Assembly (NCBI RefSeq): GCF_001866665.1
Contig: NZ_MLYO01000064.1
Location: 1-55,004 of the forward strand
Origin: Streptomyces monashensis
Lineage (GTDB): Bacteria; Actinomycetota; Actinomycetes; Streptomycetales; Streptomycetaceae
Reading direction: 5' to 3'
Length of the DNA stretch: 55,004 nucleotides
In this document: positions 16,155 to 22,959 of the stretch, piece after piece
Layout of the letters: each line of letters begins with the position of its first letter
Numbering within the stretch: position 1 is the first letter of the stretch
Program-made: the position numbers and the translations under genes
The notes under the pieces: generated by a model
What the model was told of the DNA's origin: nothing
Seen by the model: the letters and a program-made list of their open reading frames with translations, nothing else
The model's database searches: none

Positions 16155-16366
16155 CTACGCCGGCGTGGTGTCCGAGGACGCGGGGCGGGCCGAGGAGTCC
16201 ACTTCCTGGGCTGCTCGCCCCCACTGCACCATCTCCACCTCCTCCCCGGGCCGGAAGACCCTGAGCGTCTGCTCCAGAGAGTGGGCGTGATGCTCTGCGC
16301 GGATGCGGACCCGGCCCGCGCGAACCAGTTGTCGCCAGTCTCTGAGAATGACCCTCAGCCAGGTCT
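16155..16366 (-). pseudogene. Probable remnant of a minus-strand gene (about 69 codons, no start)
   Basis: Between stops at 16364-16366 and 16155-16157 a protein-like stretch reads ILRDWRQLVRAGRVRIRAEH, followed by SLEQTLRVFRPGEEVEMVQW. No usable start codon lies near its beginning, and only an internal ATG exists. It looks like the C-terminal end of a lost gene at the junction of the two cargo modules. The rest of 16099-16396 shows no gene. Confidence 0.35.
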
Positions 16367-16396
16367 AGTTGACCCCTCTGATCACCCTGCGCGGCT

Positions 16397-16990
16397 CTAC
16401 TGCGGCGCGCAGCTGCGCAGGATGGACGCGATCAGGTCGTCCAGGCCGTGCTCGGTCACCTCGGCCGGCAGCATGCCGCTCACCGCCAGTCCGGCGTAGC
16501 CGTGCAGCGCCGCGAAGACCGGTAGCGCAACGCGTTCCAGCTGTCCCTCGCGCACTTCGCCCCGGCGTTGCCCGTCGCCGATCAGCTCCAGCAGTTGTTC
16601 GGACCACTGCTGGGCGGCCGCGCCCAATGCCTCCGACGCCTCCGGGCTGTGCTTGACCGAGAACATCAGGTCGAGCAGCGCGGCGTTGGCCACGGCGAAG
16701 CCCACGTAGGCGCGGGCCGCGGCATCCATCCGGGCGGCGAACGCCGCACCGACGCCTTCCTGCGAGGCTGCCAAGGTCTCGGCGAGCCGCTCGAACCCGG
16801 TCAGTGCCAGGGCGTCCAGCAGTGCCTGCTTGGTCTTGAAGTGGCGGTTGGGTGCGGCGGGGCTCACCCCGATCTCTCGGGCCAGCTCGCGCAGGGACAG
16901 CGCGCCCGATCCCTTCTCGCGCAACGTCTGCTCGGCCCGTGCGAGGAGCGCGGCGGGGAGGTCTCCGTGGTGGTAGGGGCGGTTCTTCAT
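16397..16990 (-). CDS. TetR-family transcriptional regulator
   Basis: A 197-aa protein with an N-terminal TetR HTH at residues 12-58 (LLARAEQTLREKGSGALSLR, then IGVSPAAPNRHFKTKQALLD) and a helical ligand domain resembling the TetR_C_33/WHG group (YVGFAVANAALLDLMFS). It is divergent from an SDR gene. Three TACATTG units with an exact 18-bp period stand in the shared intergenic region and are the likely operator. It probably represses the SDR gene and itself. Confidence 0.9.
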   Translation of the reverse strand: MKNRPYHHGDLPAALLARAEQTLREKGSGALSLRELAREIGVSPAAPNRHFKTKQALLDALALTGFERLAETLAASQEGVGAAFAARMDAAARAYVGFAVANAALLDLMFSVKHSPEASEALGAAAQQWSEQLLELIGDGQRRGEVREGQLERVALPVFAALHGYAGLAVSGMLPAEVTEHGLDDLIASILRSCAPQ

Positions 16991-17018
16991 GCCCTCAGCC
17001 TAGCCGGGCGTGAGCGAC

Positions 17019-17064
17019 GCCTACATTGTTTATGTTGCCTACATTGTAATCAGTGTATACATTG
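17019..17064. promoter_or_regulatory. Operator region with three TACATTG units at 18-bp period
   Basis: TACATTG occurs at 17022-17028, 17040-17046 and 17058-17064. The first two are part of an exact 11-bp repeat, GCCTACATTGT. The last overlaps a near palindrome, CAGTGTATACATTG. The region is AT-rich and between divergent tetR and SDR genes, so it is the probable TetR binding site and promoter. Confidence 0.7.
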
Positions 17065-17069
17065 GAGCC

Positions 17070-17993
17070 ATGGCAAAGAACACGCACACCCAGCCCTGGA
17101 ACACCACCGACATCCCCGACCAGACCGGCCGCACCGCCGTCGTGACCGGCGCCAACAGCGGCCTCGGCCTCGCCACCGCCACGGCCCTGGCCGGCGCGGG
17201 CGCGCACGTCGTCCTTGCCGTACGGGACGCCAAGCGCGGCGAGACCGCCGCCGCGACGGTGAACGGCAGCGTTGAGGTCCGCCGGCTCGACCTGGCCGAC
17301 CTCTCCTCCGTGCGCGAGTTCGCCGCCGGCTGGCACGGTGACCTGGACCTGCTCATCAACAACGCCGGCGTCATGAACGTCCCCGAGGGCCGCACCAAGG
17401 ACGGCTTCGAGACGCAGTTCGGCACCAACTACCTGGGGCACTTCGCCCTGACCAACCTGCTGCTGCCGCAGATCACCGACCGTGTGGTGTCCCTGTCGTC
17501 CACCGCGCACAAGTCCCCGGGCAGCCCCCGCATCCACTTCGACAACCTCGACCTGACCGGCGAGTACGACCCGATGACCGCCTACAGCCAGTCCAAGCTG
17601 GCGATGCTGCTGTTCACCCTGGAACTCCAGCGACGGCTCACCGCAGCCGGCTCGCCCGTCCGCGCGCTGGCCGCCCACCCCGGCTGGTCCGCCACCAACC
17701 TCCAGGGCAACGACGCCAGCACCCTGCGGCGTCTCCTCTGGCGCCTCGGCAACAAGTTCATCGCCCAGGACGGCCCGGCGGGTGCGCTCAACCCCCTCTA
17801 CGCGGCCGTCCAGGACCTGCCCGGCGGAAGTTTCGTCGGCCCCGACGGCATGTTCGAGATGCGTGGCACCCCCTCCCTGGCCGGCCGCTCGGCGGCGGCC
17901 AGCGACCCGGCCGCCGCCCGCCGCCTGTGGACCGTCTCCGAAGAGCTGACCGGCGTCACCTTCCCGGAGGCGATCGCGGCAGTTCAGTCCTGA
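17070..17993 (+). CDS. Short-chain dehydrogenase/reductase (retinol-dehydrogenase-like)
   Basis: A 307-aa SDR. The NAD(P) motif TGANSGLG is near residue 27, NNAGVMN near residue 96, and the active site YSQSK near residue 170. The lineup DLADLSSVREFAAGW is typical of the WWOX/retinol dehydrogenase-like group. ATG 17070 has GGAG only 2 bases away, so initiation may be weak or nearly leaderless. It is controlled by the divergent TetR. It precedes the P450 genes by 260 bp and may oxidise the P450 product or a related alcohol. Confidence 0.88.
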   Translation: MAKNTHTQPWNTTDIPDQTGRTAVVTGANSGLGLATATALAGAGAHVVLAVRDAKRGETAAATVNGSVEVRRLDLADLSSVREFAAGWHGDLDLLINNAGVMNVPEGRTKDGFETQFGTNYLGHFALTNLLLPQITDRVVSLSSTAHKSPGSPRIHFDNLDLTGEYDPMTAYSQSKLAMLLFTLELQRRLTAAGSPVRALAAHPGWSATNLQGNDASTLRRLLWRLGNKFIAQDGPAGALNPLYAAVQDLPGGSFVGPDGMFEMRGTPSLAGRSAAASDPAAARRLWTVSEELTGVTFPEAIAAVQS

Positions 17994-18252
17994 AGCCGTG
18001 GCCGGCCCGTCGGGTCGGCGGTCCTGCGGTGGTACGGGTGGCCGCACTGGGGCGCTGGTCCGGCCAACCGGTCGGTGACATGCCGACAGAAGAACTCGGG
18101 GGCGTCGTCAAGTCTCTCGACGAGATGCGCGCGAAGACCCAGTCGCTCTGAACCGAATCCCGATCAGTCAGCACCGACAACCACGTCGCGCGGCTCGACT
18201 GTCCACCTCGCTCTGTCTTCAGGGCACTTCACGATGGAAGGAAGGCCGAACC
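17994..18252. other. Intergenic region between SDR and ferredoxin reductase
   Basis: No supported gene. A 24-codon ATG frame at 18078-18151 with protein-like content (MPTEELGGVVKSLDEMRAKT) may be a fragment or a tiny ORF. Nothing else is seen. Confidence 0.35.
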
Positions 18253-19494
18253 ATGCCCGAAAACGTAGTTGTCGTCGGAGCCGGACAGGCCGGCAGTGAG
18301 CTCGCAACAACGTTGCGTCAGCGCGGCTGGAGCGGCGGCATCACCCTCATCGGGGACGAGGTGAGCCCGCCGTACCAGCGTCCGCCACTCTCGAAGGGCT
18401 TCCTCCTCGGAAAGCTCTCCCGGGAGAAGCTCTACCTCAAACCTGCCGCGACGTACGAGCGCTTCAACATCGCACTGCGGCTGGGCACATGGGCGGAAAC
18501 GATCGACCGGGCGGCGAAAGAACTCGTCGTCAGCGACGGCAGCCGACTGCCGTACGACAAACTCGTCCTGGCGACCGGAGGCCGCGCGCGCCGCCTGACA
18601 CTGCCGGGCGTCGACGTGGACCAGCTCGACAACCTCTTCACCCTGCGCCGGATCGACGACGTCGACGCGCTGCGCCCGCACTTCGTCCCCGGCCGCAAGC
18701 TCGTCCTCATCGGCGGTGGCTATGTCGGCCTGGAGATCGCCGCCGTGGCCACACAGCTCGACCTCGACGTCACCGTCGTCGAGGCGGCTCCTCGACTGCT
18801 GGCGCGCGTGACCGGGCCGGAGGTGAGCGGCTTCCTTGAGGACGTTCACCGCTCCCACGGCGTCCGCTTCCGGCTCGCCGCCACGGTGGCCGACGTGGCC
18901 GTGGACGCGTCGGGACACCGGGTGACCGGCGTGGAGGTGTCGGCCTCCGGGGTCGTGGAGCGGCTCGACGCCGGCCTCGTACTCGTCGGAATCGGCATGG
19001 AGCCGAACACCCACCTGGCCTCCGCAGCAGGTCTGGAGGTCGACAACGGCATCGTCGTCGACGAATTCGCACGCACAAGCGACCCGGACATCCTCGCCAT
19101 CGGCGACTGCGCCAACCAGCCCAGCGCCTACGCCGGCAGGCGCATCCGGCTGGAGTCGGCGCCCAACGCCATCGAGCACGCCAAGGTCTGCGCAGCGACC
19201 ATCCTCGGCCGACCGCAGGCGTCCACGGCAACGCCGTGGTTCTGGTCGGAACAGTACGACCTGAAACTCCAGATGGTGGGCCTGTCAGCCGGCCACGACC
19301 GGTGCATCACCCGCGGCGGCACGGGCACGGCCATGTCCGCCTTCTACCTCACGGGCGACAGGATTGTCGCCGCCGACGTCATCAGCCGGCCCGCCGACTT
19401 CGCCACCGCGCGACAGCTCGTCACCAGTGGCCGGCCCGTCGACCCCGAGCGACTGGCCGACAGCGAGATCCCCCTGGCCCAGGCAGCACTCTGA
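18253..19494 (+). CDS. FAD-dependent NAD(P)H:ferredoxin reductase (putidaredoxin reductase type)
   Basis: A 413-aa protein with two Rossmann motifs, VVVGAGQAGSE near residue 5 (FAD) and LIGGGYVGLEIAAVA near residue 152 (NADH), and the FAD-closing motif ILAIGDCANQ near residue 282. The C-terminal dimer domain begins with WFWSEQYDLKLQMVG. This is the putidaredoxin/rhodocoxin reductase family, which passes electrons from NAD(P)H to the [2Fe-2S] ferredoxin encoded next. ATG 18253 follows GGAAGG. Confidence 0.93.
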   Translation: MPENVVVVGAGQAGSELATTLRQRGWSGGITLIGDEVSPPYQRPPLSKGFLLGKLSREKLYLKPAATYERFNIALRLGTWAETIDRAAKELVVSDGSRLPYDKLVLATGGRARRLTLPGVDVDQLDNLFTLRRIDDVDALRPHFVPGRKLVLIGGGYVGLEIAAVATQLDLDVTVVEAAPRLLARVTGPEVSGFLEDVHRSHGVRFRLAATVADVAVDASGHRVTGVEVSASGVVERLDAGLVLVGIGMEPNTHLASAAGLEVDNGIVVDEFARTSDPDILAIGDCANQPSAYAGRRIRLESAPNAIEHAKVCAATILGRPQASTATPWFWSEQYDLKLQMVGLSAGHDRCITRGGTGTAMSAFYLTGDRIVAADVISRPADFATARQLVTSGRPVDPERLADSEIPLAQAAL

Positions 19495-19603
19495 TCCCGG
19501 CCGCGCCCACGGCGCGGTGACTGCTCCGTGGGCCCGACGACGAGGCCCGCAAAAGGGCCGCCTGTTCATGAAACACACCCACGCAAGGAGAGGCAGTTCC
19601 ACC

Positions 19604-19930
19604 ATGCCCAAGATCACCTTCATCGAGGACGACGGCACCGAGCACGCCGTCGAGGCAGGCGCCGACGAGTCGGTCATGCAGGCCGCGATGGACAACCTCG
19701 TCCCCGGCATCGTCGCCGAATGCGGCGGCTACGCCAACTGCGCCACCTGCCACGTCTACGTCGACCCGGAGTGGGCCGACAAGCTGCCTGCACCCGAGGA
19801 GGCCGAGGAAGTCATGATCGAGGCCGCCTTCGACGTCCGGCCCACAAGCCGACTGTCCTGCCAGGTCCAGGTGACCGAGGACACCGACGGCCTGATCGTG
19901 CAGCTCCCCGCCTCCCAGACCGGCGCCTGA
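19604..19930 (+). CDS. [2Fe-2S] ferredoxin (putidaredoxin/adrenodoxin type)
   Basis: A 108-aa protein. Cluster ligands Cys40, Cys46, Cys49 and Cys86 have the CX5CX2C...C spacing of putidaredoxin. The 109-bp gap after the reductase contains a good ribosome site, AAGGAGAGG. It carries single electrons to the P450 encoded 45 bp downstream. Streptomyces P450s usually use [3Fe-4S] ferredoxins, so a putidaredoxin-type partner is notable. Confidence 0.94.
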   Translation: MPKITFIEDDGTEHAVEAGADESVMQAAMDNLVPGIVAECGGYANCATCHVYVDPEWADKLPAPEEAEEVMIEAAFDVRPTSRLSCQVQVTEDTDGLIVQLPASQTGA

Positions 19931-19975
19931 CCCGCCCATTCCTTCCCGCACCACCCTGACGAGAAAGGTGACACG

Positions 19976-21193
19976 ATGACCACAAGCTCCACGATGGGCA
20001 TCCCCGCGCACGTCCCGGAAGACCGCGTCGTCGACTTCGACTACCTGCGGCCGACCGGCATCGACGAGGACCTGCACCTGGCCTGGAAGAACGCGCAGGA
20101 CACCCTGCCCGGCATCTTCTGGACCCCCCGCAACGGCGGCCACTGGGTCGTCACCCGCGCCGACGCCATCAAGGCAATCCAGCTCGACCACAAACGCTTC
20201 TCGCACGCGCGCCTCACGATCGGAGGCGAGTACGTGCGCGAGGGAGCCGTCGTCCAGATGGACCCGCCACGGCACGCCTCGTACCGGATGCTCATATCTC
20301 CCACGTTCTCCCCCAAGGCTGTCGCAGCCCTGGAGCCGATCGTGCGGGAGACCACGATTTCGATCGTCGAAGAGCTGCGTCCCAAAGGAGAGTGCGAATT
20401 CGTCGGTGACTTCGCCAAGATACTGCCCGTCGTCGTCTTCCTCGGCACCGTCGACCTGCCGCTGGAAGACCGCGACTACCTCCTGCCGCATGCGGAGAAG
20501 ATGCTCCGGCCGCGCGATGCGCAGGAACAGCTCGAAAGCCACACGGCCCTGGCCGAGTACGTCGCCCGAGCCCTGGCCGCCCGGGCCGAGCAGCCGGGCA
20601 GCGACCTCCTCAGCAAGATCGTGACGGCGAAGATCGATGGCGAGCCCATCGCCTTCGAGGCGGCCGTGGCTCTGTCCCAGGTCGTCCTGGCCGGCGGTCT
20701 GGACACGGTCGCCTCGATCCTCGGCTTCGTCATACGGTTCCTCGCCCTGAATCCGGGACACCGACAGCAGTTGATCGACGACCCCTCCCTCGTGCCCAAC
20801 GCCGTAGAGGAACTCATCCGCCGCCACGGGCTCATCAACACCGCCCGGCTGATCACGCAGGACACCGAGTTCCAGGGGATGCAGCTCAAGGAGGGGGAGC
20901 AGATCCTCGTCCCCAACCACCTCTACGGCCTCGACGAGCAACAGGTCGACAACCCGCTCGTCGTCGACTTCACCCGGCCTCATCCCGAACAGCACTACGC
21001 CGCCTTCGGCAACGGCCCCCACAGGTGTCCGGGCTCCTTCCTCGCCAAGACCGAACTCACGGTCTTCCTCCAGGAATGGCTCGCCCGGATCCCGGACTTC
21101 GTCATCAAGCCCGGCACGACCCCGCGCATGGCATCCGGCGCCGTCAACACCACCCACGAGCTCCACCTCGCGTGGGACACCGACCCCCGCTGA
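19976..21193 (+). CDS. Cytochrome P450 (P450cam-like, class I)
   Basis: A 405-aa protein. The heme loop is FGNGPHRCPG with axial Cys351, the oxygen-activating I helix is LAGGLDTVAS, and the K-helix ExxR is ELIR. The N-terminal region FWTPRNGGHWVVTRADAI and the segment QMDPPRHASYRMLISPTFSP are close in style to the CYP101/CYP111 type terpene hydroxylases. With its own reductase and ferredoxin it forms a complete three-part monooxygenase. Substrate is unknown; a terpenoid or other small hydrophobic compound is likely from family resemblance. The ribosome site is AAAGGTG before ATG 19976. Confidence 0.94.
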   Translation: MTTSSTMGIPAHVPEDRVVDFDYLRPTGIDEDLHLAWKNAQDTLPGIFWTPRNGGHWVVTRADAIKAIQLDHKRFSHARLTIGGEYVREGAVVQMDPPRHASYRMLISPTFSPKAVAALEPIVRETTISIVEELRPKGECEFVGDFAKILPVVVFLGTVDLPLEDRDYLLPHAEKMLRPRDAQEQLESHTALAEYVARALAARAEQPGSDLLSKIVTAKIDGEPIAFEAAVALSQVVLAGGLDTVASILGFVIRFLALNPGHRQQLIDDPSLVPNAVEELIRRHGLINTARLITQDTEFQGMQLKEGEQILVPNHLYGLDEQQVDNPLVVDFTRPHPEQHYAAFGNGPHRCPGSFLAKTELTVFLQEWLARIPDFVIKPGTTPRMASGAVNTTHELHLAWDTDPR

Positions 21194-21270
21194 CCCACCG
21201 CTCAGCCAACCCCGCCGGGAGATCAGCGCCATCACACCGGTCCTCCGGCACCAAGAACTCAGGAGCGATC

Positions 21271-22251
21271 ATGTCCCAGATCACCTTCACCGATCGTGTT
21301 GTCGCGATCACGGGCGCCGGCCGAGGACTCGGCCGCGAGCACGCCCTGGACTTCGCCCGCCGGGGAGCGGCCGTCGTCGTCAACGACCTCGGAGGCACCG
21401 GCGCCGGGGCGGGGGCCTCGGCGAGCGCCGCCGATGAGGTCGTGGCCGAGATCTGGGCCGCCGGCGGCCGAGCCGTGGCGAACTACGACTCCGTCAGCAC
21501 CCGATCGGGCGGCCAGGCGATCATCGAGTGCGCGATGGACTCCTTCGGCCGCATCGACGCGGTCGTCAACAATGCCGGTTTCCTGCGCAACAAGGTGTTC
21601 GAGGACCTGGGCGACGCCGAACTCGACGACATCATCGACGTGCATCTCAAGGCGGCGTTCTACGTCACTCAGCCCGCCTACCGTGTCATGCAGCAACAGG
21701 GCTACGGGCGGATCGTGTTCACGTCATCGGCCTCCGGCGCCTTCGGCAGCCCGGAGCAGACCAACTACGGCGCGGCCAAGGCCGGTCTGCTCGGCCTCAC
21801 CAACTGCCTCGCCTGGGAAGGGCGCAAGCACGGCATCCTCGTCAACGCCGTGCTCCCCACCGCCGGTACCCGGCTGGCCAAGGAGATGAGCCAGCAGTGG
21901 CACGAAGAGATGGTCGGAGACATCCACCCGGACGCGGCCATCCTGGCACCCACCAACGCCCCCTCCTACGTCACGCCCGTCGTGGTCTACCTCGCAAGCG
22001 AGCAGAACACGGCCACGCGCGGGTTCTACTCAGCCACCGGCGGCCGATTCGCCAAGGTCGTCCCCGCGGTGACGCACGGCTGGTTCGGCCCGCTGGAGCG
22101 TCCGGCCACCGCGGAGGAGATCGCCGAGCACTTCGCCGACATCGAGTCCGACGAACACGGCTACGACCTCCCGGAGAACGTGATCGACGAGGGCCGCCCC
22201 GTGCTGGCGCGCAGGCTTCAGCAGACGGGCTCCGCATCCGTCGGGACCTGA
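21271..22251 (+). CDS. SDR oxidoreductase, multifunctional-enzyme-2 (hydroxyacyl-CoA dehydrogenase)-like
   Basis: A 326-aa protein. The cofactor motif is TGAGRGLGREHALDFA near residue 13, followed by the VVNDLGG acidic loop typical of the peroxisomal MFE-2 type 3-hydroxyacyl-CoA dehydrogenases. NNAGFLRNK lies near residue 99 and the active-site pair is YGAAK near residue 168. Start ATG 21271 has AGGAG at ideal spacing. It is the last gene of the P450 operon, closed by a 12-bp hairpin. It probably oxidises the hydroxyl group placed by the P450. Confidence 0.9.
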   Translation: MSQITFTDRVVAITGAGRGLGREHALDFARRGAAVVVNDLGGTGAGAGASASAADEVVAEIWAAGGRAVANYDSVSTRSGGQAIIECAMDSFGRIDAVVNNAGFLRNKVFEDLGDAELDDIIDVHLKAAFYVTQPAYRVMQQQGYGRIVFTSSASGAFGSPEQTNYGAAKAGLLGLTNCLAWEGRKHGILVNAVLPTAGTRLAKEMSQQWHEEMVGDIHPDAAILAPTNAPSYVTPVVVYLASEQNTATRGFYSATGGRFAKVVPAVTHGWFGPLERPATAEEIAEHFADIESDEHGYDLPENVIDEGRPVLARRLQQTGSASVGT

Positions 22252-22327
22252 TCTCCCGCCGCAGGTCGCTGTCAATGCTGGTCACAGCCTTACAACTGAG
22301 CACAACACGCACCACCACCCCGTAAGA

Positions 22328-22358
22328 CGGCCGAAGCCATTGCAGCTGGCTTCGGCCG
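22328..22358 (+). terminator. Terminator hairpin of the P450 operon
   Basis: A perfect 12-bp stem, CGGCCGAAGCCA at 22328-22339 with its complement at 22347-22358 and a 7-nt loop. No T tract, as is common in Streptomyces. Confidence 0.75.
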
Positions 22359-22698
22359 CCGCGCGCAGTCTACGGACACGACGCACTCTGTCCGTCCCGG
22401 CCCGAACCTCGCCTCCGGCGTTGCGCTAACCGCGTTCAACATCGCCCTGCCCCCTTGGGCGGCCGACGACGCGCCGAAGATCTGTCCGAACTGATCGACG
22501 GGGTCTTCGCTTTGGTGGAACCCGTGTTGAACACGGGTGAACGTCGTGACGCTCTCGGTCTGCTTGGACGGCAAGACAGCGCCAACAGGCGCGAACACGC
22601 TGGTCAGCAGCACTTCCTGCGTGAGCGATGCGTGAGCGGACGGTGTGGCACGCCCCATCCGTAGATGGATCTGCCCCTGCGGCAAATGTGCTTTGACC
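22359..22698. other. Gene-free stretch before attR
   Basis: No supported gene; open frames here have no recognisable protein character. It contains copy 2 of the 23-bp arm-type repeat (22618-22640). It forms the right arm of the element's attachment region. Confidence 0.5.
22618..22640. repeat. Candidate integrase arm-type site, copy 2 (exact 23-bp repeat)
   Basis: Identical to 2145-2167 with the same orientation and two TGCGTGAGCG units 11 bp apart. It lies 112 bp before the attR core. Confidence 0.6.
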
Positions 22699-22737
22699 AG
22701 GTGGTTCCGGACACCCAAGAACCGTCCGGAACCACCT
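22699..22737. repeat. 14-bp perfect inverted repeat beside attR
   Basis: Arms 22699-22712 (AGGTGGTTCCGGAC) and 22724-22737 with an 11-nt loop. It ends 15 bp before the attR core. Possible roles are a terminator protecting the tRNA-like core, an accessory site for excision, or part of a single-strand origin. Confidence 0.6.
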
Positions 22738-22752
22738 AGCAAGGTTTGGCCA

Positions 22753-22798
22753 GGACTTTTAATCCATTGGTTGTGGGTTCGAGTCCCACAGGGCCTAC
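22753..22798 (+). repeat. attR core: 46-bp direct repeat, copy 2
   Basis: An exact copy of 2008-2053. It lacks the acceptor 5' strand and D arm, so it is not a working tRNA. Confidence 0.96.
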
Positions 22799-22837
22799 GG
22801 ACGGCGAGCGGGGGATCACTCCTCCCGGCTCGTCACG

Positions 22838-22873
22838 CGGCGCCCGGGCCGGCTTCGGTCGGTTCGGGCGCCG
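22838..22873 (+). terminator. Original chromosomal tRNA-Lys terminator, UUCG-tetraloop hairpin
   Basis: A continuous 16-bp stem (22838-22853 with 22858-22873, including G-U pairs) is closed by C(TTCG)G. It resembles 2091-2128 in core sequence (CGGCTTCGGTCGG in both). It must have followed the tRNA before insertion. Confidence 0.72.
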
Positions 22874-22959
22874 TGGTGGTTTCCGGGGCGGGTGGCCGAG
22901 TCCCGTGCGCGGGGGTGCTTCCGGTCGTCAGGTGCTGCGGCGCGGTGCAGTGTGGATAC

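Larger units (their letters stand above)
2008..22798. mobile_element. Integrative mobilizable element inserted in tRNA-Lys (about 20.7 kb)
   Basis: The limits are an exact 46-bp direct repeat of the 3' part of tRNA-Lys (2008-2053 and 22753-22798). In order it carries a tyrosine integrase, an XRE regulator, an excisionase-like protein, a DUF3631 ATPase, a DUF2637 membrane protein, MobC, a relaxase and cargo genes. This is the AICE-like layout of Streptomyces, with int next to attL and transcribed towards the tRNA. However, I see no FtsK/SpoIIIE-type translocase (TraB/TraSA), no prim-pol domain and no RepSA. The MobC/relaxase pair points to mobilization through a single-strand nicking route, perhaps with help from a resident conjugative element. 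The cargo makes up more than half of the element. Confidence 0.9.

Noticed and set aside
22290..22742. 150-codon minus-strand open frame before attR
   Set aside because: No recognisable domain, no ribosome site, and it runs through the terminator, the arm repeat and the inverted repeat.
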